From Caballeronia turbans (lineage in GTDB: Bacteria > Pseudomonadota > Gammaproteobacteria > Burkholderiales > Burkholderiaceae), in contig FCOD02000015.1 of the NCBI GenBank assembly GCA_001544655.2, positions 118,735-182,734 of the forward strand: a stretch of 64,000 nucleotides of DNA, given 5' to 3'. The notes under the pieces were generated by a model that did no database searches, was not told the origin of the DNA, and saw nothing but the letters and a program-made list of their open reading frames with translations. A program made the translations under genes and the position numbers. Position 1 is the first letter of the stretch, and each line of letters begins with the position of its first letter. Below, one piece after another: positions 45,419 through 54,718 of the stretch.

Positions 45419-46246
45419 TCAAACGAGGGCACGGCTGGCCGCAGCCGCCCGCCCCCGCAACCAGTTGATGCTCGCAAAAAGCAGCACAGCAAACACAATC
45501 AGCATCGTCGCAACCGCGAGAATCGAAGGATCGATCGAATCGCGGATACCGCTCCACATCTGACGCGGCACGGTGCGCTGATCCGGCCCGCCGATGAACA
45601 GGATCACGATCACTTCATCGAATGAGGTCGCGAAAGCGAACACGCTGCCCGTGGCGACCGCAGGCGTGATGAGTGGCAAGGTCACCCGCCGGAACGCCGT
45701 CCAGGGCGTCGCGCCGAGGCCGGATGCCGCGCGCAGCAGACTCTGATCGAACGACAACAACGAAGCCGTCACCGTGATCACGACGAACGGCGTGCCGAGC
45801 GCCGCGTGCGCGAGAATCACGCCGGGATACGAGTTCACGAGCCCGAGCGGCGCGAAGATCAGATAGAAACCCGCCGCGACGACGACGATCGGCACGATCA
45901 TCGGCGAGATGATGATCGGCATGATCACCGAGCGCAGCGGAAACTGCGAACGCGAGAGACCGAGCGCCGCGAGCGTGCCGAGACACGTGGCGATCAACGT
46001 CGATGCCGCGCCGATGCCGATGCTGTTCAATAACGAGCGCTGCCAGTCGGGGCTCGTCAGCGCCTGTTCGTACCAGCGCAGCGAAAAACCCTGCAACGGA
46101 TACGAGAAATACGATCCTGAATTGAACGAGAGCGGAATGATCGCGAGAATCGGCGCGACGAGAAAGAACAGCACGATTGCGGTATGCACGCGCACCCAGC
46201 GCGATGCGATGCGTTCGGTCAATACCTTGTTGCGTTGCTCTTTCAT
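45419..46246 (-). CDS. ABC importer permease (PotC-like, polyamine/opine type)
   Basis: This encodes 275 residues from ATG 46246, preceded by GAGGAG. It has six hydrophobic helices. The EAA loop reads LRAASGLGATPWTAFRRVTLPLITP, the cytoplasmic contact site for the ATPase. It is the last gene of a minus-strand unit (Rieske oxygenase, ATPase, binding protein, two permeases) and starts 14 bp after the stop of the other permease. It imports a small nitrogenous or cationic solute together with the proteins encoded at 46261-49768. Confidence 0.88.
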   Translation of the reverse strand: MKEQRNKVLTERIASRWVRVHTAIVLFFLVAPILAIIPLSFNSGSYFSYPLQGFSLRWYEQALTSPDWQRSLLNSIGIGAASTLIATCLGTLAALGLSRSQFPLRSVIMPIIISPMIVPIVVVAAGFYLIFAPLGLVNSYPGVILAHAALGTPFVVITVTASLLSFDQSLLRAASGLGATPWTAFRRVTLPLITPAVATGSVFAFATSFDEVIVILFIGGPDQRTVPRQMWSGIRDSIDPSILAVATMLIVFAVLLFASINWLRGRAAAASRALV

Positions 46247-46260
46247 GGAAGGAGGACTCC

Positions 46261-47514
46261 TCAACCGAATCGCAACCGGTCGATGCCGACGATGCGGTTG
46301 AACAGGAAATAGAAGATCGCCGTGAAGATCACGAGATACGCCGATAGCGCGCCCGCAAGCCCCCAGTTGAGCTGCGTGTTCGTTTGCAGCGCGATGAGCT
46401 GACTGATCATTTCATCGCCTGCGCCGCCGAGCAGCGCGGGCGTGATGTAGTAACCGAGCGCAAGCACGAAGACGAGAAAGCAGCCCGCGCCGACGCCCGG
46501 CAGCGTCTGCGGAATATAGACGCGCACGAAGGCGGTGAACGGATGCGCGCCGAGCGATTGCGCCGCGCGCACGTATACGGGCGATACGCCTTTCATCACC
46601 GAATAGATCGCGAGAATCATGTATGGCAAAAGGACGTGCGTCATGCCGATCAACACACCCGTGCGATTGAAGATGAGCGGCACCGGATGCGTCGCAAGGC
46701 CGAGCCCCATCAACAGACCGTTGATGACGCCGCCCGGTTGCAGCAGCACATACCACGCCGTCGTGCGCACGAGCAGCGACGTCCAGAACGGCACGATCAC
46801 GAAAAGCATCAGCCGATTGCTGCTCTGCGCGGGCAGATTGGCGAGCAGCCATGCGACGGGATAACCGAGCACGAGGCACAACAGCGTGACGGACGCGCTG
46901 ATCGATATCGTGCGAAGGAACGCCTGTCGATACACCGACGAGTTATCCGGCACGAATGCGACGTTGCCTTGCGGCGTCACTTGCGCATCGACGGCGGCGA
47001 GCAGATAGTCCGGCGTCGGCGAGGTCGCTGCGCGCTTCAAAAGACGCCAGATTTCAGGCGAATTCCAGCGTTCGTCCATCTCGATCAGCGCCGGCTTCCA
47101 TGCAGGCGGTGTCTCGTCGCGGACGCTGCGCGCGGTGCGCATCAACAGGCTGCGAAATTCGGGCTGCGCGAAATTCAGCCTGCGGGCGACGGTGCCGAGC
47201 TGCCCGCTCTGCTGCGCATCCCTGAGCCCGGCGGCGAGCAGCGCGAATGTATGTTCATCGGGCACGCCGCGTCCGTCCCACGCATTGAGCGCGCGCGTGA
47301 GCGTGGGCATGCTGCCCGGCACTTCCTTGTTCTCGACACTGCGCGCAAGCAGCAGCGCGATCGGTGCGATGAACGTCGACAGCAGAAACACGATCAACGG
47401 CAATGCAAGCATCAACGCCTGCACCGATGCGCGGCGGCGCGCTCTTTGATACGAAGCACGGCCATCGGCTCTCGTCGGAGAACCGGTGGCGGGCGCGTGA
47501 ATCGATGCAGGCAT
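46261..47514 (-). CDS. ABC importer permease (PotB-like) with a large extra periplasmic domain
   Basis: This encodes 417 residues, longer than the usual 285-300 of PotB. The extra part lies between the first helix (ALMLALPLIVFLLSTFIAP) and the second: about 130 residues, mostly polar (ALNAWDGRGVPDEHTFALL, WKPALIEMDERWNSPE). The core then has five helices with the EAA loop VRAAQSLGAHPFTAFVRVYIPQT. Similar long permeases occur in Burkholderia and rhizobial opine/polyamine-type systems. The insert faces the periplasm and may dock the binding protein. Translation is close-coupled with the downstream permease. Confidence 0.88.
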   Translation of the reverse strand: MPASIHAPATGSPTRADGRASYQRARRRASVQALMLALPLIVFLLSTFIAPIALLLARSVENKEVPGSMPTLTRALNAWDGRGVPDEHTFALLAAGLRDAQQSGQLGTVARRLNFAQPEFRSLLMRTARSVRDETPPAWKPALIEMDERWNSPEIWRLLKRAATSPTPDYLLAAVDAQVTPQGNVAFVPDNSSVYRQAFLRTISISASVTLLCLVLGYPVAWLLANLPAQSSNRLMLFVIVPFWTSLLVRTTAWYVLLQPGGVINGLLMGLGLATHPVPLIFNRTGVLIGMTHVLLPYMILAIYSVMKGVSPVYVRAAQSLGAHPFTAFVRVYIPQTLPGVGAGCFLVFVLALGYYITPALLGGAGDEMISQLIALQTNTQLNWGLAGALSAYLVIFTAIFYFLFNRIVGIDRLRFG

Positions 47515-47538
47515 GAGGTCCTCGAGTCGTCGAACGCG

Positions 47539-48585
47539 TTACTGCGTCAGCCACACCTGAAAGCGCTTGTTGATCTGGTCCGCGTTATCTGCCCAGAAAT
47601 TCGCGTTGATCTGCACGGCGCGCTTGAAGTTGTCCGGCGCGGTCGGCATGTCGGCAAGACGCTGTTTATCGACGAGCGCAACCGCATCCTTGCGCGGCGG
47701 CGCATACGCGATGTACTTCGACAGATCCGCGGATGCCTTCGGCTGCGCTTGCGACACGATGAACTTGGCGGCCGTGTCGGCGTGTTTCGCGCCAGTCGGA
47801 ATGGCCCACCATTCGAAGTCGTAGACCTGCGCATCCCAGACCGCCTTGAACGGCTTGTTGTCCTTCTTCGCGGCATCGTCGATGCGGCCGTTATAGGCCT
47901 GCACCATCACGACCGCGCCATCGGCGAGCAGCTGCGGCGCCTGCGCGCCCGACTCCCACCACACGATATTCTTCTTGATCGTGTCGAGCTTCTTGAAGGC
48001 GCGATCGACGCCGGCGGGCGTGCCGAGCACCTTGTACACGTCCTTCGGCTCGACGCCGTCCGCGATCAACGCCCACTCCATCGACACCTTCGGCGACTTG
48101 CGCAAGCCGCGCTTGCCGGGAAATTTCTGCAAGTCGAAGAAATCGTTGACAGTGGTCGGCGCGGTCTTCAGCTTGCTCGTGTCGTAGGCATAGACGGTGG
48201 ACCAGACCATGCTCGCGACCGCGCAATCACTAATCGAGCCGGGGATGAAATCGCTCGTCTTGCCGAGTGACTTCTTGTCGAACTTCTGCAGCAGGCCTTC
48301 ATCGCAAGCGGTGATCGCGTCGTTGGTTTCAAGATCGATCAAATCCCATGTCGTGTTCTTCGCCTGCTCCATCGCGGAGAGCTTGGCTAAGCCGCCGTCG
48401 TACGATTCGGTCGAGAAGTTCACGCCCGTTGCCTGTGTGAACGGTTCGAACCAGGCCTTCTTTGCCGCGGCTTCGAATGCGCCGCCGAAAGTCACGACAG
48501 AGAGCGTCTCCGCTGCGTGTGTCGGGATAGTTGCAAACGCAAATACTGCGAGTGCGGCGCATTGTGCTTTGATGTGAGTGCGCAT
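47539..48585 (-). CDS. Periplasmic substrate-binding protein of the ABC importer (PotD-like)
   Basis: This encodes 348 residues with a signal peptide (MRTHIKAQCAALAVFAFAT, cleaved after THA). The fold is the type-2 binding protein of the spermidine/putrescine group: LSVVTFGGAFEAAAKKAWF, WDLIDLETNDAITACDEGLL, MVWSTVYAYD and NFWADNADQINKRFQVWL at the end. Aromatic residues in the cleft region (WWESGAQAPQLL, FEWWAIPTG) fit a cationic ligand. The gene is 2 bp from the ATPase stop and 25 bp from the permease start, so it is in one operon. The exact ligand is not readable. Confidence 0.88.
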   Translation of the reverse strand: MRTHIKAQCAALAVFAFATIPTHAAETLSVVTFGGAFEAAAKKAWFEPFTQATGVNFSTESYDGGLAKLSAMEQAKNTTWDLIDLETNDAITACDEGLLQKFDKKSLGKTSDFIPGSISDCAVASMVWSTVYAYDTSKLKTAPTTVNDFFDLQKFPGKRGLRKSPKVSMEWALIADGVEPKDVYKVLGTPAGVDRAFKKLDTIKKNIVWWESGAQAPQLLADGAVVMVQAYNGRIDDAAKKDNKPFKAVWDAQVYDFEWWAIPTGAKHADTAAKFIVSQAQPKASADLSKYIAYAPPRKDAVALVDKQRLADMPTAPDNFKRAVQINANFWADNADQINKRFQVWLTQ

Positions 48586-48586
48586 G

Positions 48587-49768
48587 TCAGTTGGCTCCTG
48601 CGGGTGCGGTCGAGATGAGGGAAGGTGAGGGCGGTGTGGTCGGGGCTATCGCGGGTGCGCTCTTTTGCGCCATCATCGCGAGAATCTTGCAGTCGTCGTG
48701 ACGCCATGCAATGTCGATCGTGCTGCCGGCGGATGGCAACGCATGGCGCTGCGTGTTGGGTACTTTGACGACGATGGAATCGCGCGAGCCGAGCTTCAGA
48801 TGCACGCGATGATGATCGCCGCAATACACGAGTTCCTCGACGCAGGCGCGCACCACGTTGCTGTGCTCGTCGGGCTGCGCGCCTTCCGTCCCCGGAATAT
48901 GCGCGCGTTCGGGACGCAGCGCGAGCATCGCTTCGTCGCCGGCGCGCAGGCCGTGTTCGCAGCGTCCGCGAATGACGCTGCCATCCGACAGCGTAAGCGT
49001 CGCCCATTCGTCGTTCACACCGGTCACGCGCCCCGTGAGCCCGTTGTTCTCGCCGACGAAGTTTGCGACGAACGCGTTCTGCGCGTTCTCGTAGAGTTCG
49101 CTCGGCGTGGCGGCCTGCTGAATGCGGCCATCGGAGAAGACGGCGACACGGTCGGACATCGTCAGCGCTTCGGCCTGATCGTGCGTCACGTAGACGATCG
49201 TCAGCGAAAGCTCGCGATGCAGGCGCATGATTTCGTATTGCATCGTTTCGCGCAGGCGCTTGTCGAGTGCGCCGAGCGGCTCGTCCATCAGCACGACGCT
49301 CGGCTCGAACACGAGTGCGCGTGCAAGCGCGACGCGCTGCTGCTGCCCGCCGGAAAGCTGGGAGGGACGCCGGTTCGCGAGATGCGGCAGCTCGATCATC
49401 TCCAGCGCGCGCCGGACGCGCGTCTTCTGCTCGGCGCGGCTCACGCGACGCACGGAAAGCGGAAACGCGACGTTCTCCGCAATCGTCAGATGCGGAAAGA
49501 GCGCGTAGTTCTGAAACACCATGCCGATGTCGCGCTGATGCGGCGGCTTGTCGTCCAGACGCCTGCCATCGAGGCGGATCTCGCCTTGCGTCGGCGTCTC
49601 GAAGCCGGCGAGCATCATGAGCGTGGTCGTCTTGCCCGAGCCGGACGGACCGAGCAGCGAAAGAAACTCTCCCTTGCGCACGTCGAGGTTCAGGTCCTCC
49701 ACGACGTAGTTCGCGCCGTCGTACGATTTGCTCACGCCCGAGAAGGAAATGAAGGAAGGGTCTGACAT
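48587..49768 (-). CDS. ABC importer ATPase (PotA-like)
   Basis: This encodes 393 residues. Motifs appear in order: Walker A LLGPSGSGKTTTLMML, Q-loop MVFQNYALFPHLT, signature LSGGQQQRVALARAL, Walker B VVLMDEPLGALD and the H-loop YVTHDQAEALTMSDR. After residue 240 come two TOBE beta-barrels (LRAGDEAMLALRPE), where polyamine-type importers are regulated. It couples ATP hydrolysis to transport by the two permeases. It starts 19 bp after the oxygenase stop, linking uptake with catabolism in one transcript. Confidence 0.9.
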   Translation of the reverse strand: MSDPSFISFSGVSKSYDGANYVVEDLNLDVRKGEFLSLLGPSGSGKTTTLMMLAGFETPTQGEIRLDGRRLDDKPPHQRDIGMVFQNYALFPHLTIAENVAFPLSVRRVSRAEQKTRVRRALEMIELPHLANRRPSQLSGGQQQRVALARALVFEPSVVLMDEPLGALDKRLRETMQYEIMRLHRELSLTIVYVTHDQAEALTMSDRVAVFSDGRIQQAATPSELYENAQNAFVANFVGENNGLTGRVTGVNDEWATLTLSDGSVIRGRCEHGLRAGDEAMLALRPERAHIPGTEGAQPDEHSNVVRACVEELVYCGDHHRVHLKLGSRDSIVVKVPNTQRHALPSAGSTIDIAWRHDDCKILAMMAQKSAPAIAPTTPPSPSLISTAPAGAN

Positions 49769-49787
49769 CGTGATCGCGTCCTGTCTT

Positions 49788-50927
49788 TCAGTGCTGTGCG
49801 AGCTTCGCCGCGATGTAGCGTGCGAAGTCGTAGTTGGGCCGTTCGAGATGGCTCAGGTTGCCGGGCTTCGCGAGCGGCGCATGCACGCCGCGAAACACGG
49901 CTTCCACGCCGCGCCTGTCTTCCGCGTTCACCTCATCGAGCAGCTTCTTCAACGTCGTCATATGCGCATTCGCTTCCGGATCGGCAATGAACTCGGGCGC
50001 GAGCCCGCCGCCGAAGCGGATATGCACTTGCCCGACGCCGCGCGGCTGCAGCACGAGATACCAGAAGTAGCCGGGCGTGAGCGTAACGAGATGCGCCGGG
50101 TAGATCGCGAGCAGCGCGGTCGTCTTGCGCCAGTGACCGGATAACCGCGTGTTGTCAGGATGCGCATTGCCGATCGGCAAGCTCGCTTCCTTCGTGATCC
50201 AGTGATAGTTGAACGCGGGATAGCCGGGCGGGCACTCCATCTCTTCGAGCCTCGAATGCGGCCCCACGGTTGCGCGATGCAGCATCGGCAGGTGATAGCT
50301 TTCCATGAAATTCTCCGCGAGGATCTTCCAGTTGGTATCCCACACGTGCTCTTCATAGAAAGTTTCGATGTAGTCCGTCATCCCGTACGCGCCGATGAGT
50401 TCGCTCAATTCGGCCAGTTGCTGCTGAACGGGCGGCGCACTTTCATTGAGCGTCACATAGATCCAGCCCTGCCATTGTTCGCAGCGCACAGCGGGTAATT
50501 TATAGCTTTCCTTGCAGAAGCCTTCTTGCCGGTCCATGAGCGGCGCGCCTTTCAATTCGCCGTCGAGCCCATAGCTCCATGCGTGATACGGACACACGAT
50601 ACGGCGCTTGTTGCCGCGCCCTTCCAGCAGCACCGACATGCGATGCAGACACACATTCGACATCGCCTTGAGCTGCATCTGCTCGTCGCGCAACACGACG
50701 ATCGGTTGTGCGCCGAGTTGCGCCGTCAGATAGTCGCCAGGCTCTTTCAGCGCGCTTGCACGGCCGACACACTGCCATTCGCGCGCAAAGATGTCGTGCT
50801 CTTCGAGGGACAGAAACTCGGGCGATGTATAGACGCCGGGCGGCATGGCGCGCGCATCGCTGAATGATCGTGCGCAATTCGACCGCAATTCGTCGATGAC
50901 CGTTTGCACCGCGATGGTCCTTGTCAT
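49788..50927 (-). CDS. Rieske-type oxygenase, alpha (terminal) subunit
   Basis: This encodes 379 residues from ATG 50927, six bases after GGAG; an in-frame ATG at 50939 with GGGGAGG only 3 nt away is the alternative. The Rieske [2Fe-2S] ligands are Cys93 and His95 (CLHR) and Cys112 and His115 (CPYHAW). The catalytic domain has ENFMESYHLPMLH, giving His212 and His217 of the iron facial triad and Glu209. The size (under 400 residues) and the ENFMESYH motif fit the group that includes monooxygenases of quaternary amines such as GbcA, CntA and Stc2. No reductase gene is in the window. The substrate is probably what the downstream ABC importer brings in. Confidence 0.82.
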   Translation of the reverse strand: MTRTIAVQTVIDELRSNCARSFSDARAMPPGVYTSPEFLSLEEHDIFAREWQCVGRASALKEPGDYLTAQLGAQPIVVLRDEQMQLKAMSNVCLHRMSVLLEGRGNKRRIVCPYHAWSYGLDGELKGAPLMDRQEGFCKESYKLPAVRCEQWQGWIYVTLNESAPPVQQQLAELSELIGAYGMTDYIETFYEEHVWDTNWKILAENFMESYHLPMLHRATVGPHSRLEEMECPPGYPAFNYHWITKEASLPIGNAHPDNTRLSGHWRKTTALLAIYPAHLVTLTPGYFWYLVLQPRGVGQVHIRFGGGLAPEFIADPEANAHMTTLKKLLDEVNAEDRRGVEAVFRGVHAPLAKPGNLSHLERPNYDFARYIAAKLAQH

Positions 50928-51101
50928 GAGGCTCTCCATGTTCCTCCCCGTGGAAGCGCGTCAACGCGAGGTTTCAAGGCGTTGCGCCCGGCATGGACAT
51001 CAATCTATCAAGCCAAATTGCCAGCCAAAATATTGTTTTCGGATACAAAGCAAAGCTTTTACCTATGCAGCGCGGATAACTTCTCTATCCGATAGCGCGC
51101 A

Positions 51102-52028
51102 TCATGTATCGATATGCAGCCGCCGTATATAAGTCTCGCAGAAGGACGAAAAGCGATGCACGACCTGGCGCGGGCGCATCGTGCGCGATTGCGCGATGCC
51201 GAGCGTCGTCGCGTTGACGTTGTCCTTGAAGCGTTTAATCACGAAGTCTTCGCCGTCCACCGTGCGATTCGACTTGAGCGGGAAATTGAGGATGCTATAG
51301 CCGAGGCCGTTCGCCACCATGCCGCGCACGACTTCCGGCTGCGATGAACGAAACGCGGGCACGGGGCGGCTGCCGACCGCATCGAAGAGCGCCGCGAAAT
51401 ACTCGCGGCTGTGCGGCAGATCGAGCATCACGTAAGGCTCCGGCAGCAAGTCGGCGAGCGATACCTTGCGTGCGCGCGCAAGTCGATGCGTCTTAGGGAG
51501 GATCACATACGGCGGCAAGGAAATCAGCGGCGTGAAGGCGATGTCTTCGGTGAGGTCCAGGCTATAGGTCAGCGCAATATCGAGCGAGCCGTCGTGCAGG
51601 CCGCGCAACAAGCCGTCCTGATGGGCTTCTACCGTGCGAAACGAAATGCCCGTGTGCCCGGCCGTGAAGCGGCTGATGAGACCCGGCATGAGCGGCGGCG
51701 CGAGCGACACGAGGCAACCGAGCGCGATTGAGCCTGTCATGCCGCCATCCATTTCCTTCGCGGCCATTTGCAGTTCTTCCGCGATCTTCAGCAAATTGCG
51801 CGCTTGCCCGAGCAAATCGCGGCCTGCTTGCGTGAGCGACAGGCCGCTCGCGTGACGGCGGATGAATAGTTGCACGCCGAACGACTCTTCGAGATCGGCG
51901 AGCGCGGTCGAAATCGACGGCTGCGAGATATGCAGTCTTTTCGCGGCGGCGGTGAAGGACAACGCTTCCGCCGTGACGACGAAATAACGTAGCTGCCGCA
52001 GCGAGTAGCGCAAGGGATGGATGTCCAT
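51102..52028 (-). CDS. LysR-family regulator of the catabolic island
   Basis: This encodes 308 residues from ATG 52028 (MDIHPLRYSLRQLRYFVVTA), with TGGAG 9 nt upstream; a longer in-frame start at 52049 is possible. The N-terminal wHTH reads LSFTAAAKRLHISQPSISTALADLEESFGVQLF. The C-terminal part is the periplasmic-binding-protein-like effector domain. The gene lies between the oxygenase operon (same strand, 160 bp downstream) and the divergent monooxygenase operon, the classic place for a LysR activator that controls both. The 52050-52202 gap is its likely site of action. Confidence 0.88.
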   Translation of the reverse strand: MDIHPLRYSLRQLRYFVVTAEALSFTAAAKRLHISQPSISTALADLEESFGVQLFIRRHASGLSLTQAGRDLLGQARNLLKIAEELQMAAKEMDGGMTGSIALGCLVSLAPPLMPGLISRFTAGHTGISFRTVEAHQDGLLRGLHDGSLDIALTYSLDLTEDIAFTPLISLPPYVILPKTHRLARARKVSLADLLPEPYVMLDLPHSREYFAALFDAVGSRPVPAFRSSQPEVVRGMVANGLGYSILNFPLKSNRTVDGEDFVIKRFKDNVNATTLGIAQSRTMRPRQVVHRFSSFCETYIRRLHIDT

Positions 52029-52049
52029 CGACGATGCTCCAGAGATCAT

Positions 52050-52202
52050 GCTTCGATGGGCGGCATTGTGAAACGCTCAAAAATCATTGCATAGCCAAAT
52101 CCGATGCTAGGCATTTTTTAAATATATTTTTCAGATTCTGGCGGGGCGCGTAGATTTTCACGAGACATCACGGATACAACGGCCTTTCAGAAGGACATAG
52201 CC
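52050..52202. promoter_or_regulatory. Divergent LysR-controlled promoter region
   Basis: This lies between the LysR gene and the flavin monooxygenase gene. It is AT-rich in the middle (TTTTTTAAATATATTTTT near 52113). GCAT and ATGC arms (52092-52110) around AGCCAAATCCG form a symmetric site of LysR size. A related GCCAAA...CGGATAC sequence occurs near 51022-51043 in front of the oxygenase gene, which may be a second operator. Confidence 0.45.
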
Positions 52203-53552
52203 ATGACAGTGGAAATGAAGTCAATCGACACGCTGGTGGTCGGCGCGGGACAAGCTGGTGTCGCGATGAGCGAACATCTGAGCAAGCTCGGCGTGCCGCA
52301 TCTCGTGCTGGAACGCGACCGTATCGCCGAGCGCTGGCGCACGGGCCGGTGGGATTCCCTCGTCGCCAATGGCCCTGCATGGCACGATCGTTTCCCTAAT
52401 ATGGAGTTCGCCGATTTCGACCCCGACGGCTTTGCATCGAAGGAACAGGTCGCGGACTACTTCGTCCAGTACGCGAAAAAATTCGATGCGCCTATTCGTA
52501 CCGGCGTCGAAGTGAAGAAGGTCGTGCGCAATGCGGGGCGGCCCGGCTTTACCGTCGATACATCTGAAGGAATCATCGAGGCGAATCGCGTCGTCGTTGC
52601 AACGGGCCCGTTCCAGCGTCCCGTGATACCGCCCATCGCGCCGAAGAGCGCCGCGCTCATGCAGATTCATTCCGCCGACTATCGCAATCCGCAGCAATTG
52701 CCGGAAGGCGGCGTGCTGGTCGTGGGCGCGGGATCGTCGGGCGTGCAGATTGCCGATGAACTTCAGCGCGCGGGCCGCCGCGTGTATCTGTCGGTCGGCG
52801 CGCACGACCGCCCGCCGCGCGGATATCGCGGACGCGACTTCTGCTGGTGGCTCGGCGTGCTCGGCGAATGGGACGCGGAAGTGATGAAGCCCGGCCGCGA
52901 GCACGTGACGATCGCGGTGAGCGGCGCGCGCGGCGGACATACGGTGGATTTCAGGCGTCTCGCGCATCAGGGCATCACGCTCGTCGGCCTGACGAAATCG
53001 TTCGACGATACCCGCGTCACGTTCGAAGCCGATCTCGCGGACAACATCCGTCGTGGCGACGAAAACTATCTGTCGCTGCTCGACGCCGCCGATGCCTATG
53101 CACGGCGCAACGGCCTCGATCTTCCCGAAGAGCCGGAAGCCCGAATCATTCCCGCCGATCCGGAATGCATGACGCATCCGCTTCTCGAACTCGATCTGGC
53201 GAAGGAAGGTGTGAACTCCATCATCTGGGCGACGGGCTATGCCGTCGATTTCACCTGGCTGCAAGTCGATGCCTTCGACGACAAGGGCAAGCCGAAACAT
53301 CAGCGCGGTGTCGCCAAGGAACCGGGCATCTATTTTCTCGGCTTGCCGTGGCTGTCGCGCCGCGGCTCGGCGTTCATCTGGGGCGTGTGGCACGACGCGA
53401 AACATATCGCCGATCACATCGTCACGCAGCGCAAATACCTCGCGTATTACGACGCGCCGCAACATCACGCAGACGAGCAGCGCGTCGAAAGCGTGGAGGG
53501 CGCACCCGATGCGTCGCGCGTCCACAAGGTCAGCGAGATGGGCGTCAACTGA
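52203..53552 (+). CDS. Flavin-containing monooxygenase (FMO/CzcO-like)
   Basis: This encodes 449 residues. The FAD site is VVGAGQAGVAMSEHL at the N-terminus. The NADPH site is VLVVGAGSSGVQIADELQRAG near residue 175. The late ATGYAVDFTWL motif is the third fingerprint of class B monooxygenases. Good ribosome site (AGAAGGACATAGCC). It probably oxidises a nitrogen- or sulphur-containing metabolite, or performs a Baeyer-Villiger step. It leads a four-gene operon with a RidA-like protein, DUF1028 and an M20 amidohydrolase, and is divergent from the LysR gene. Confidence 0.83.
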   Translation: MTVEMKSIDTLVVGAGQAGVAMSEHLSKLGVPHLVLERDRIAERWRTGRWDSLVANGPAWHDRFPNMEFADFDPDGFASKEQVADYFVQYAKKFDAPIRTGVEVKKVVRNAGRPGFTVDTSEGIIEANRVVVATGPFQRPVIPPIAPKSAALMQIHSADYRNPQQLPEGGVLVVGAGSSGVQIADELQRAGRRVYLSVGAHDRPPRGYRGRDFCWWLGVLGEWDAEVMKPGREHVTIAVSGARGGHTVDFRRLAHQGITLVGLTKSFDDTRVTFEADLADNIRRGDENYLSLLDAADAYARRNGLDLPEEPEARIIPADPECMTHPLLELDLAKEGVNSIIWATGYAVDFTWLQVDAFDDKGKPKHQRGVAKEPGIYFLGLPWLSRRGSAFIWGVWHDAKHIADHIVTQRKYLAYYDAPQHHADEQRVESVEGAPDASRVHKVSEMGVN

Positions 53553-53583
53553 TTTCAAACAATCCCGTATCAAGGTGCATTCG

Positions 53584-54021
53584 ATGAGCCAACCTACGCA
53601 TACCCGTATCCGCATGTTCAACACGAAGGATACGTACCCGAATCAGTCGCTCGACAACGATCTTTGCCAGGCCGTGCGCGCGGGCAATACCGTCTATGTG
53701 CGCGGTCAGATCGGCACGGACTTCGACGGCAATCTCATCGGTCTCGGCGACCCGCGCGCGCAGGCCGAGCAGGCGATGAAAAACGTGAAGCAGTTGCTCG
53801 AAGAGGCGGGCAGCGATCTCTCGCACATCGTCAAGACGACGACCTATCTCACGGATGTGCGCTATCGCGAGCCGGTGTATCGCGAAGTCGGCAAGTGGCT
53901 GAAAGGCGTGTTTCCCATCTCGACGGGCCTCACCGTCGTGGCGCTCGGTCAGCCCGAATGGTTGATGGAGATCGACGTGATCGCCGTCATTCCCGATGGC
54001 TGGACGCCGCCTCAGGCCTGA
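53584..54021 (+). CDS. RidA-like (YjgF/YER057c/UK114) protein lacking the catalytic arginine
   Basis: This encodes 145 residues from ATG 53584. The fold motifs are AGNTVYVRGQIGTDFDGNLI, AQAEQAMKNVKQLLEEAGSDL and EPVYREVGKWLKG. In RidA the imine-deaminating arginine sits in a FPAR motif. Here the same place reads FPIS, with Ser113 instead of Arg, so it belongs to a Rid subfamily without that residue and may bind rather than deaminate its ligand, or catalyse another step. It lies 31 bp after the monooxygenase gene, consistent with handling a reactive imine or enamine from that oxidation. Confidence 0.82.
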   Translation: MSQPTHTRIRMFNTKDTYPNQSLDNDLCQAVRAGNTVYVRGQIGTDFDGNLIGLGDPRAQAEQAMKNVKQLLEEAGSDLSHIVKTTTYLTDVRYREPVYREVGKWLKGVFPISTGLTVVALGQPEWLMEIDVIAVIPDGWTPPQA

Positions 54022-54040
54022 ACGACGTAAAGGAGGGCAC

Positions 54041-54718
54041 ATGACTTTTTCTATCGTCGGACGATGTGAAAAGACGGGGCAGCTCGGCATCGCGATCAGT
54101 TCATCGAGCATCGCGGTGGGCGCGCGTTGTCCCTGGGTGCGTGCGGGCGTCGGTGCTGTCGCGACGCAGAACGTCACGCTGCCCGCGCTCGGCTCGCAGA
54201 TTCTCGATCACATGGAAAGCGCGAAGCTCGATCCCGCCGCGGCGCTGGACCGCGCGCTGGCTGCGAATGAATGGAGCGAGTATCGGCAGGTGACGGTGGT
54301 CGATGCGCAAGGCCGCACCGCGTTCTTCAGCGGCAAGCAGGCGCTCGGCACGTATCACGCGGTCGCGGGCAGGCAATGCGTCGCGGCAGGCAACATGCTC
54401 GCGGGCATTCATGTGATCGAAGCGCTGATTCCCTCATTCGAGAACGCATCCGGCCATCTCGCGGATCGCCTTCTCGCGGCGATGCAGGCCGCGATTGCAG
54501 CGGGCGGCGAAGCGGGACCCGTGCATTCGGCGGCGCTGAAGATTGCGGGCAAGCAGAGCTGGCCGCTCGTCGATCTGCGTGTCGACTGGGCGGATGACGA
54601 TCCCATCGGCAAGCTCGATGGTCTCTGGCAGGCGTACAGGCCGCAGATGCAGGACTACGTGACCCGCGCATTGAATCCGACCGCCGCGCCGAGCTACGGA
54701 GTGCCGGGCGATGAGTGA
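54041..54718 (+). CDS. DUF1028 protein (Ntn-hydrolase-like)
   Basis: This encodes 225 residues from ATG 54041, after AGGAGGGCAC. The family signature MTFSIVGRCEKTGQLGIAIS and GARCPWVRAGVGAVATQN is clear, followed by RQCVAAGNMLAGIHVIEA. DUF1028 has an Ntn-hydrolase-type fold in known structures, so amidase or peptidase activity is a reasonable guess, but its reaction is not established. It commonly neighbours RidA and M20 genes. The stop overlaps the next ATG by 8 bp (ATGAGTGA), so it is translationally coupled to the amidohydrolase. Confidence 0.8.
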   Translation: MTFSIVGRCEKTGQLGIAISSSSIAVGARCPWVRAGVGAVATQNVTLPALGSQILDHMESAKLDPAAALDRALAANEWSEYRQVTVVDAQGRTAFFSGKQALGTYHAVAGRQCVAAGNMLAGIHVIEALIPSFENASGHLADRLLAAMQAAIAAGGEAGPVHSAALKIAGKQSWPLVDLRVDWADDDPIGKLDGLWQAYRPQMQDYVTRALNPTAAPSYGVPGDE

